The notes under the pieces: model-generated
Database searches by the model: none
Told to the model about the DNA's origin: nothing
Seen by the model: the letters and a program-made list of their open reading frames with translations, nothing else
Source of the DNA: Apostichopus japonicus
Lineage: Eukaryota; Echinodermata; Holothuroidea; Aspidochirotida; Stichopodidae
Reading direction: 5' to 3'
Length of the DNA: 64,000 nucleotides
NCBI RefSeq assembly: GCF_037975245.1
Contig: NC_092564.1
Location: 23,277,984-23,341,983, forward strand
Shown here: positions 43,901-55,900 of the stretch, in pieces
How the letters are laid out: each line of letters opens with the position of its first letter
How positions within the stretch are numbered: position 1 is the first letter of the stretch
Translations under genes and position numbers: made by a program

Positions 43901-46900
43901 GAACTCATATGATATTTACCTATTATCGTTCTTTCCAGTGAATGCTATGTTTGACGGCTCGAAATGTTTTCCATGTTTATATATTATGGATTAATGTTTA
44001 AAAGTAAGTTGGCCTGACGTTTCGATCCTAGCAGGATCTTCTTCAGAGGCTAAATGACAAGTAACAGAAGGGAAAAAAAATCCGCACAGAATACAGACAG
44101 GTTAATGAGCATGGTGAACACAAAAAGATAGATGTAAGGGGATTAGTAGACAAGGGATGGAGAGAAGAAAGAAAGAAACCAACAGGGGAAGAGAAGAGGT
44201 AGGAGATAAACAGTGGAGGGACAAAGGATTAATGTTGTGATAACATTTCTGATTATTATAATTATGTTATATTCCAGAACTAGGGTCAATAATGGAATTG
44301 TGTGATACATTTGTGTGTGAAGGGGGAAAATGCTCCTTTAATTTGGCCAAATTTCAGGGCCATCTGCCTTCCAAAATTGGTTTGAAATGCATGTTAAAGG
44401 TATTTCATTATACTTCCCATAGTTCACATATCATTGTTGAAGCTAGTGAGTTGCACCTACACCTGTGCATGGTAAGCAGATGTTGGATACTCATCCCACA
44501 CATTATGTGCATTATCAAGTGATTATTGCTTTCTGTATTAATCTGCTTTTCTATCTCTTTGGTTCTACCAGTTGATTTGTGTACTCTACCAATGGCCATC
44601 GGCAGCTGTAGTTTCTTTCTATCTGTCTGGAGATACAATGATGTAACCAGCCAATGCCAGCGGTTCACTTACAGTGGTTGTCTGGGTAACCCAAACAGGT
44701 TTGCCACCCAGGCAGAATGCGAAGCACGTTGTCAAGGTAACCTATAATTTTTACTTCTTGCATGCAATACAGCAGGAGAAGGTAGGAGAGGGCTGAAGTT
44801 GGACATCAGTTTCTTATTGGACAAGCCATCCTTGAGATTGTTGAATCTGCTCTTATTTGTTGTAGCTCGGTATGTCTGTGGTTGATGGTTGTTCTGCTCT
44901 GAGATAGTAACAACTTTAGTCTTCCAAGTTTCTTGAGGAGATGTTGAATCTTCTCTCTTTGTTACATCATTTTCTCATAATTTTTTTTATCATTATCTTT
45001 TTTACAGTTAGTGTTTGCTCCCAACCTCAAGACACAGGGCCATGTTCTGCATCCCTTCCAAGTTTCAGCTACAATTCGGATCTTAACAGTTGTGAACAAT
45101 TTTCCTTTGGGGGTTGTCTCGGAGGAGGGAATAGGTTTGACCTCTTGTCCGTATGCCAGGCTGTCTGTGTCGGTATGTATATATTTCATTTCATTTCATT
45201 TATTTGTTTTTCACAACATGCATTTAAACGTTTACAAATAACATGAAATGGTAGTGAATAATACATGAAGTGAAGGAAGCGGAACAAAAAACCCTTGCGG
45301 GCTTGACGGGGTACTTCACTCCCTAAAATACAGAGAAAGAGACCAATCAAAGTACAACAAAGCAAAATACACAATTTCATACAATAGGACAATAAGACCA
45401 TAACAAAACAATAACACTCCCCACCCCCCCCCGGAAAAAAAAACAATCCAGTGCATCTGAACACCTGAGTTTTATACAACAAATTGGAGTCTTTCAATCA
45501 CTTGATAACTATGATATAACTTAAAACAGATTCTATTACTTAATTATCATTTCCAAAAAGCAAGTAGAGAGAAATGGCTAAATCTGTATCTGAGCCCTAA
45601 GGTCAGAAGTAACAGGCGAAAGTTCTATCGGCACAAGATAGTGTTAGCTTGGAATGGTAGGGTGGAATCATAGACTGTTTGCAGAACTGATTTTGACTTT
45701 TGCCATTCTTAATATGGCTTGATTAAATTTTGGGGAGGGTGGGGGATCAAAGAATAGCTACAAAAGTTACAAAAATTATAAACAAACAAGGGCACTTTAT
45801 AAATAACCAGCAGCTAATGTTCACCTATGTCGAATTTGCTAAAATTGTTGCTTGACTCAGTATCAGAATTTTGTGTCCCACAATATTTGTTACAAACTCT
45901 CTTTTCGGAATAAACTCTCAAAGTTTGTGTTAAGGAGGAATGTGGTTTGTGAGTGTATTTATGGCAGGGGGAGGGGTGGGGAGGGGGTAAAGAGGAGGTG
46001 TTATGAGCAGCAAACTGTGTGTCCACTTAATAATTTGCCATTTGTGCTGATGCTTATTTCAAGCTCTACACAATTTTGTAATCTTGCTCACAGGACCCAT
46101 TTTATGTGGTACGTGTCACAGGTGTGTTCACAGAAATTGTCAGAATTTTAGATAAATACAGCTTTTAGGATTCAGGCATGAAATTTTTTATTTTTCTCGG
46201 TACGTTTTGTGTAGTCGTGTCAACAGTACCACTTAACGGTTGTAGATTTATGTACAGAGAGTTTTAGAGAATTTGTTTAATATACACGTCATATGATTTG
46301 GATGTCTGTAGCCTTCAATCTTTAGGCCTTCATGTTTACCTGCAGTCGATACGGTGGGAGATGTTTGCTCACAGCCTTTGGATGTGGGTTCCTGCAATGA
46401 AAACTTGAATAGGTTTGCCTACAACCCTAGCACGGGCGCCTGCCAGGTATTCACCTTCGGTGGTTGCGGAGGGAACTTCAACAACTTTCAAACAGCTGCT
46501 GATTGTAACCAACGATGCGTGGGCAAGTATTGTCAAAGATTACTTGATATGCGTGTAGTATTCACAGTCGAAAAAAGACAAATACTTGATAATATCGAAA
46601 GTTAAGCCGCATAAACTGAGGAGATTTGTAATGAAATGTCAGAAAGAAGCTGTATAGCTTAAGAAGGTCCAGAGAAGAAGTAAAAATCTGACAATTAATT
46701 GTGAAGCTCTACTCTACCATGTGTTTACAGTTAAGTCAGCACCCTGTCTTTGGCTCACTGTTTAATGACATCACTAATATACCAGTCTTGCTTTCCTGGG
46801 GGAGGGGGGGGGTTTGCTTCACATTATGAGAAATATTTTCCTTTAGACTCTCAAGAACTGTTTTTATGTGGTCTTTGTTGATGTTTGTATCATGTATGAA

Positions 46901-49900
46901 TATTCACTTCGTGCATCTTTTGAATTCATTGCTACAGTCGACGTCTGTGCTCAACCAATCACAGACTGTGCTGGTGCAGAGACCAGGTTTGGTTACAGCC
47001 CTACTGCAGGGGATTGTATAGCATTCTCCTATAATGGCTGTCAAGCCAGTGGAAACTTGTTTCAAACGATACAAGAGTGTCGTCAACGGTGCATGAGTAA
47101 GCAGAATTTATACGTTGCATTTCTGTCGCGAAGAAAATAGTTAAATTGATGAGCATGTATCAGAATTAATTTTTATCTCTCTCCGTGATGATATGAGCCT
47201 ACAATCATGTCAGCAATAGGTGAATTTTTGGTAAATTTTGGTTCTTTGGCAATGAATTGGAAATAAGGCCAAAGCAAAAAGTCCTCCCATACTTTTTCAT
47301 CACAAACTGCAAACGGCATGGTGGAAGAATTCTTGAGAAGCTCAAGTTTTCCCTGTTTTATCAACGGATTACCCAAGTGTCATGATTGTACAGAGTGCAC
47401 CTCTGGTACTTTGAATCTGACAATTTACACAGACATAACCACTCATTATAGACAAGCCAAGCCGTAAATAAGAAATTAACGTGTAGCAAGTGGTATGACA
47501 GATATATAATAAATAAATAAAGATCAACACACCAGAAAAATTCCACTTCACGACCGGTTTCGTCCTTTTGGGACTCATCAGACGAAGGTTGGAATCAAAC
47601 CCCTGAATCTTGTGTCACAGACCACTTGTCTTGTACAGAAGTCTGTACCACTTGACTACAGTGATTCTACTGGTGTGAATGCGTATAAATTAGCCTTGTA
47701 TAAATGTCATTGAGGGCGGATTACCCAAGTGTTATGATTGTACAGATATATATATATATATATATATCTGTACAATCATATATATATATATATATATATA
47801 TTCGATATCTTGTTAATCAGCGAATTTTTCTATTTGTCTATTATCTTTAGCTCCCATTTGCAGTCAGGCCCTCTCTGTTGGAACATGTACTGGACAATTA
47901 CAGAGGTTTGCTTACAATGAAAACCTGGGTCAGTGTGTGAGCTTACTCTACAGTGGATGTGGAGGGACTGCAAACAGATTCAACACTCTGAATGAATGTC
48001 AACAGACTTGCCAAGGTAAAGCAGACGTTTGTAATCCTTGCATTTACATGTCATCGTCATTGACTAACGTACATTAATAAACATAGGTAACAAAAAATGA
48101 GAGAGTCGTCGTAAGCCGGTAGAAGCCCATTTATATTTATGAGAAAAGTGTACATGTAGGACCGCTCCTGATGGTTTGTTTGGTCGAACAGTTCATCCAT
48201 CGATCGATTCGTTGTTTAACTTTCAAAAAATCTCCAAATTACTTTTTATCGGTTTGAAAAGTTATCTCTATTCTTGCCACCTTTCTACCATGTCGAAAAA
48301 GCAAATATTTCTCAAAGTATCTACCCGAAGCTGTAAGCAGCCAAATTTATTCCCCTAATATTTGGAGGAGGGTTGGGAGTGGGGTGGGCCAACTTCAGCA
48401 AACTAGGAACAAATTTTAAAAAGTTTAAAAAAGGTGAAAGGAGATGCAAAAGTCGATGTTGTGTACCAGTTTTGAACTTTTATGCAAAACTTCATGAATA
48501 ATAATAATAATGTGTACACTTTGTATTGCGTCGATATCTGTCCGAAGATGCTCATGGCCCAGTGCCTATAACCAACCGTCTCTTATCATTCCACAACCGT
48601 TCTCAAGTCACTGTGGACTATACACGATAGCTGCCACAAAGGGCGCTAAATGGTATTTACCGATGAGACACACATATTCCCCCACTCCGTACTTATATGC
48701 TGAGCACCAAGCAAGATGGCAGTAGGTCCCATTTTTAAAGTCTTTGGTATGACTCGGCCCGGAGTCGAACCCTGAACCTTCCGGCAGATAAGAGGGATGC
48801 TCTAACCACTAGGCTAACCAGTCGGTATAAAGAAGGAAGAATTAATCTAGGGAATCTAATCTAATCTAATCTAGGGAATCTTTATTCTTGTGTGTATGGT
48901 GATGTGAGATTAACTGTTGTCTCCTTCTTTTCTGGTTCTGTCACAGTCGATATCTGTGCACAGGCTCAGGATGGAGGACCTTGCGGCCTGTCTCAGCTCC
49001 GGTTCAGATATAATCCGGTTACGGCCGGTTGTGAAACGTTCCAGTACAGTGGCTGCCTCGGCAGCGAGAACGTCTTCGCTACTTTCAACGACTGTGAGAA
49101 TAGATGTTCTGGTGAGTCTTAAACCTCCCCAAACCGCGTGCCGCGCTCTGGAAAAGTTAACTTTCCGTTGCTTGCAAGTGAAGTTTTCTGCTTGTCGCTA
49201 CAAAAATGCAGACAGTAATGAAACGTGATACCTTGTTATCTTTAGCTGGACCTGAGATGTCCATCACTAGTAGCGAAACTAGGTCAGATTACCGGCATTA
49301 GACGTTTCTTTTTGCGCGAGTCTTCACACCCTTTAATGAGGGGAAGAACAGCATGATGCATAGTGAAAATCTATTGAAAATGTTCTGTTTTTGCAGGTAA
49401 AAGCTTTACAAAGTAATTCTCAGAGATGTGCAGCACACATTCATTTGAAAAATACCAGATACTCACACTAAATTCCAGTCGTGAAAGTGTCCATTTTCTG
49501 TCATGATGCCAGATCTTGATATTCTTTTGAAACCATTTCATAAGTGATCATAAGTGAAGTTTGTCTTTATTTTAATACCTGTGTCAAAAATAGCACCCTC
49601 GATTCCTTGTTGTGAATCCTCAGTAACCCCAATAACAGGTAGGATATTAGTTTAATGCAGTTTTCTGTAATAGTGACATCGTTGAACGATTTAACAAACA
49701 TGCACATGCATCAGTTTTTTAACTATCTGAGATACCACATCCAGTTTGAAATAATATTTGTTAGGTTTGCATTTAAGTAATTAATTAGAAGAAACAATGC
49801 AGTATTTTACAAAGGGAACAGAAACATTGTCTTGACAGGACCATAGGAAGCCTGTTTCTGTAATATATAAACTTGTCAAATCTTGTAATTGAAACATAAT

Positions 49901-52900
49901 GCATAAATATATGCAGAATACTGTAAAGTCGTACATCCTAACAGTAACTTTGATATAAAAAAAAAGGCAGGTTAAAGGTCAAAATATCATAAATGTTCAC
50001 CTCTGGCTCAGTTGGTACCTTACCTGACACCCATCCAGTTTAAGTTAGTTGCAAAATGTGTCTGTCACATCACCCCCTTGTGATCATTTTCTCCTTCTTT
50101 TCTTTCACCACCGCAGTCAACACGTGTTCCCTCCCACTGGATCCCGGTGCCTGTTCACTCAGCATCGCAGCTTGGGGCTACAACACCCTCACAAATGTGT
50201 GCCAGGAGTTTGTATACACTGGGTGTTTGGGAAATCCAAACAGGTTTGGTAGTCAAGCGGAATGTCAGGCCAGATGTGAAGGTGAGATATATAAAATCCA
50301 CTCCTACACCTCTCCCCCTACACCCCTCCTGTAACATATTGTACTCATTCTACATTATTGTATTTTACACCACCCTTTAGCAACCACAATCTGTGCTGTT
50401 ATTGTAACCACCAACCAACCCTAAGAAGCCTGGGGCTGTGGTCACTCTTAGGAATGTTTGTATATGACATATGACGCATGTTAGTAGAAGCAGTTATTAA
50501 AGAACAATGAGTGTGTATAATGAGACACTCTGAATACAGTAAGTCAAAGCAAAAACAACTCCTCTTTGAATCATCTCTTGCACTCATTATCGTCAAGAAT
50601 ATTACACCTCCCACACCACCATAAACACGTAGGGAACTGTAAAATGACATGCATTAATACTCCCTCTGTTTTATTTTCAAATTGATCTTCTGTTGGCATT
50701 TATCCAAATGGAATTAGTCAGACTTCACTGTGTCATGTGATGGATTCAGCTCTTCAACAAAGCTAGTAGATTTACATTTAGAATGCGAGGCGAGCGAGAG
50801 TTGGAGTCGGTTTGTTATGTTGTCCGTAAGGTACATGGTGTGTGCCGGTATAGAGGTTCCATGGCACCATTCTCTTTCTCTCTCTTCACTCACAGCCAAT
50901 GTCTGCTCCCAGCCTGAAGATGTAGGACCCTGCGCTGCTTCTCAGCCCAGATTCATCTTCAACTCAGCTACCTCAAGTTGTGACCAGTTCTTCTACGGAG
51001 GTTGCTTGGGTGGAGGCAATAATTTCCAATCGTTGACTGAATGTCAAGTAGAGTGTGGAGGTAAGTTTAGAACCTTAAAAGTTATTCCATTATGCTCTTT
51101 AAAAGCATCATGCATATCTTTCAGGGTTGGGCAAAAACAAGATGATTGATACCTAACATTTCGCAGGTCTAGCTGAAGTTTTGGTTATGATGCCGAAGGC
51201 TATGGTTATCTTTGCAATCGTGCTGGCGTGCGTGCGTGTGTGTTTTTGTGTATGTGACGGCCAGCTTGTAAACCCGATATCTCAAGAAGCACAAGTTGAG
51301 TTATTATCATGCTTAGTAGGTAAATGCCCCATGATGTGCCCTAGAAAAATGCCAAATAGCCACGGTGGCAACAAAATTGCGGAATTTCAAAGTGTAATAA
51401 ATCGGCCAAATGTAAAGCAATGCTGAAAATTTTCAGAATATGCTTATTTCATGGTGTTCCAATCATACACGGAATTGACATGGAATTACCTATATGCAAC
51501 ACAGCTTGTTAACACGATATCTCAACAAACACAGGTTGAATCAATGTCATACCAAGAGGTTGATCCAGCTTGGTGAGTTCAAGAACCCTAAACTGCAATT
51601 GGTACAGGTCAAAGGTCATATGAAGTCCACAGGTGTGAAAGTCTGAAAACATAATAAACACGATAACTCCAAAAGTAAAGCTACAAATAATCTGTGAATT
51701 TCTCCAATGCTAAAATTTTCTTTGTATGAACATTTTTTTGGTCAAATTCAGTTCAGTTTAGTGATGTGAAGGGTCTCTATAGGACTTCACCAAAACATAC
51801 AATCATCCAAGAAAATATTAAATCTGTTTTGAGAGTGTTGCTTTAAACCTGCACTGAACTGATGTTAGCAGTTTTCATCCTCTGAGCATCAAGGGGTCAA
51901 CAGGTTATCTCAAGTGGGCAAAAATTGCCTCAATTAGGAGTCAACTGGTTATCTGAAATTTGCTCAGAATTGACCATTTTCTCTGTGATTTTTTTTTATA
52001 CTACATGACTCTTGCTTTGTCCATATTTTAGAAGAATGTTCTTTCTGGATATTGACACATTTTGGAATAGAAATTCCATACTGTAAAATCCTTACCAGTG
52101 AATGTAATTGGTTGATGCCCATGAAGGAGTGCTACAAATAAGAACTGGAAATCTCTGATCTTTTCTGGCTCTCACTTAATTCTTGGACAAATTTAGCTCA
52201 CTTACTCAACATTAGCCAGATAATTTTTTGAATGTTGAGCGCATTGTATGGCAAGGAATCACAAAGCCAACTGGGCTTTCTGGTTATACTTTATTCACTA
52301 GACAGACTTAAAGTTTGTCACCATGACAACTGATTCATGGTACCTTCCTTTATATGTTATCGCATTAGTCCTTAGATAATCCTATGCGTTTTGGTGTGCA
52401 CAACTTGATTAATATTAACATGCATGGCTTAATACCACACTATGAATACGTTTAGGCATCGTATACCCACCAAACGTGTCCGCTTTCTGGTTTACTTGTT
52501 TGAAATTACCTTGTTAAAAACAGTCATAAATGTCTGCAATTTTTAATCAAATATGACAAGCTTTAAGTAATGTAATATCAATGTAACTCCACATCTCGAA
52601 TGATGTAATCAAACATAAAAGTGTGTCTCGGAATTATATTACGATATCCCGTCAGCTTTTGATCGCTCTTCGAAAAAAAATTCTTAGAGGTTTCCCCCGC
52701 CGCTACCCCCATGCCCCTTTTCTCTAATTTTTTTTCTACTTTGTTTATATAGTGACACCCCCTGAGGGTGATCCCTGTTCTCTGGCCGTGTCTGTTGGAC
52801 CTTGTACCGACACCATAACAAGGTTTGCCTACGACCCACTCACAGAAACCTGCAACTCTTTCATCTTCGGAGGCTGTGGGGGAAACAGCAATAACTTTGC

Positions 52901-55900
52901 TACTGCTGATGCCTGCAGCCAGCGTTGTATCAGTTAGTATTCTTTTGATATCTCAATGATGTTTCCTTTTGCTTTTCCATTCTTGTTACGATGCAGGTCT
53001 GTAAGTCCTGAGTGCTTATAAATCTAGAAGTAGTATATAGGATTCCTGATGTCCAATCACATGTTGAAGCAGGATATAAGATTCCTGATGTCCAATCCCA
53101 TTTTGTGTTCATCACTCAGACAAACTTCACTTTTAATATTCCAAAGAGGGAAGAAACTTTAATTAGACTCAAAACCCAACCACTCCTTATTGATCTATGT
53201 GACAGAGATGACCGTCATGGACAACGTCCACAAACTATTAAGAATAGTTGTATGCAGTGGCGGAGCGTCCATACAGTCGGGGGGGGGGGGGCGAATGCCC
53301 CCTGACGGACTCAAATGGCCTGATGGCGCCCTTTTCAGCTTTTTACCACTTTTACTTATTCGCGATTATTGACTTTTTTATTGCGCTCTCATCTACCTAT
53401 TGACATTTGTCACATTTTGTTGGCGATGACACCTATTTATTCTTCGTTTATCTACAAATTAGCAAGGCCCGAAAAGGGTAATTTCCGCCGATCTAGGGAG
53501 TATCTTTACTCAAAAATGTTTCGTACCAGATAGTGTCAAAAGCGTCCCTACAAACCATTCTCGACCCCCCTGACCAATACCCCTAGCTCCGTCACTGGTT
53601 GTATGTCCGTTTGGGAGGTATCATAGATCTAATGTTGCTTCTTCTTACACAAGGCTGGAGAAAACTTGATCAAGTATAAATATGATATCGTCGAGTCACA
53701 CTTGCTTCATTGCTTCAGTTTGGTTTTAATTTATTTATTACCATCTCTTTTTTTGTGTAATGGAGATGAGTGTTTGTAAATGCTGAATCGTAAAATGTGG
53801 AACTCTAATACCTGACCTAATGATGATACCATTGTCAGAGTTGTTCTTCACAAACATCTCTGTCACTGTATGAGCTATAGATGATGGAGCATGGATTTGT
53901 GTCCCCACCCCCCCCCCTTTAACAAACTTTTTGGTTGATCACATTCATTGTTCAGTGTTCCAATTGAATGTTTGGTCCCATCTGTGTATTTAAGTTGTTT
54001 CCTGTGTTTTGGCTTTGTCAACTGCTATAGACAAGGCTCCTAGGATACAAATGTCAAAGCCTTACAAAAATTTGGTACGTTTAACTTTTTGGGGCAGATT
54101 TAACGGTTTCGGTCAAGTTTCTGATGAAATGGAAAGAACAGTTGTAAGGGTGCTATGTCGAAATCTACTGGAAAGTTAATTTCTTTTTTTAATTTTCTAG
54201 GGGATGTCTGTGCCCAACCGCTCCCTACCTGCCCTGGCGCGGAGACCGTGTTTGGTTTCGACGTTAACGTTGGGGACTGCGTGTCGCTCAGTTACGACAA
54301 CTGTCAAGATAGCGGGAACGTCTTCCTCACAGAAGCAGAGTGCAGGGCACGTTGTACAGGTAGGAACAAGCTAATGTCAAGAGATGCCATACCTGTCTCT
54401 TCACGACTATCGTACTCTTTTCATCAGGAACTCATGTGATCAGTCCTTGCACTGTCCTTCCCGTGTAAAATAACAGTAATCACTAGTCATCCATGCAGCT
54501 TTGTCAGTCTCATAGATAAGTAAAAAAGGGCTTGTGGCTACTTCTTTGAGTATTCTGTTTCTTTCTGAATGCTAGTTAATTGTAGCTAAATGTCATAAAT
54601 TGAAGCCTAAAATGTAGCCATTGTAGCTAATGAGATGTTTGGCTTTGTCTTACTCTCCACTCGAACAAATATCTCTCAAGAGTTAAAGAAAAAAGATGTT
54701 AAGAACAGAAGTTTGTAATATCTCTTTATTTTTTTTGACAGCCCCTGTTTGTAGTCAAGCCATCAGGATAGGAACGTGTGCAGGCACACTGCAGAGGTTT
54801 GGATTTAACCCTGCGACCGGCGATTGTCAGTCGTTTAGCTACAGTGGCTGCGCTGGGACCGCCAACAGATTCAATAGCCTTACCGAATGCCGACAGAATT
54901 GCAGAGGTAAAATTATCACATTTTTGTGACTGCTTTCGAGAGTTACTCCCTTCCTCCCCATCCCCATCTACCATGCTAGAAAGAAGGAATTATCAAATTT
55001 GATTGCATTGATGCACCCACTTTATAACAATTTAGGAAATCTTGCAGTTCTTTACTAACTAGTACCCGATTCCTGTGAGGACATTGACTTTGAATGTTTG
55101 TCTAAACTTGTAGAGTGTGTGACACCATCATGGTGAAGCAAGTGAGTAGTTAATTGAGTAAAAAGAAGCATTAGGAGAACTATAATATAAGTGTTTCATG
55201 TTTGTATCATGGTAAGCTAGTGAGTAGACAAGTGAGTAAACACCATGACTCATTCTGTAACTGTTCATCAGCTAGTAATGGTCACAGCATCAGGAAAATT
55301 ACAATATAAGTGTTTCATGTTTGTATCATGGTAAGCTAGTGAGTAGACAAGTGAGTAAAAACCATGACTCATTCTGTAACTGTTCAGCCAGTGAATGGTC
55401 ACAGCATCAGGAGAATTACAATATAAGTGTTTCATGTTTGTATCATGGTAAGCTAGTGAGAAGACAAGTGAGTAAAAACCATGACTCATTCTGCAACTGT
55501 TCAGCCAGTGAATGGTCACAGCATCAGGAGAATTACAATATAAGTGTTTCATGTTTGTATCATGGTAAGCGAGTGAGTAGACAAGTGAGTAAAAACCATG
55601 ACTCATTCTGTAAGTGTTCAGCCAGTGAATGGTCACAGCATCAGGAGAATTACAATATAAGTGTTTCATGTCTGTATCATGGTTAGTGAGTTAGTAGACA
55701 AGTGAGTAAAAACCATGACTCATTCTGTAACTGTTCAGCCAGTGAATGGTCACAGCATCAGGAGAATTACAATATAAGTGTTTCATGTTTGCTCCCATAT
55801 TTGTTAATGGGACTGGCTATTATACTGTCCCTTGTGTAATCAAAAAGCAGAAAATGTGTAAAATTGCAGAATTTTAATAAAATATTTGAAATATAGAAAC

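Noticed and set aside
51181-51426. An 81-codon frame with a signal-peptide-like start and several Cys
   Set aside because: It lies in what looks like a dispersed repeat with CGATATCTCAA blocks; the hydrophobic GTGT-derived stretch is compositional and no splice sites fit.
55268-55686. Open frames of 121 and 133 codons on opposite strands
   Set aside because: Produced by the 117-bp minisatellite; same reasoning.
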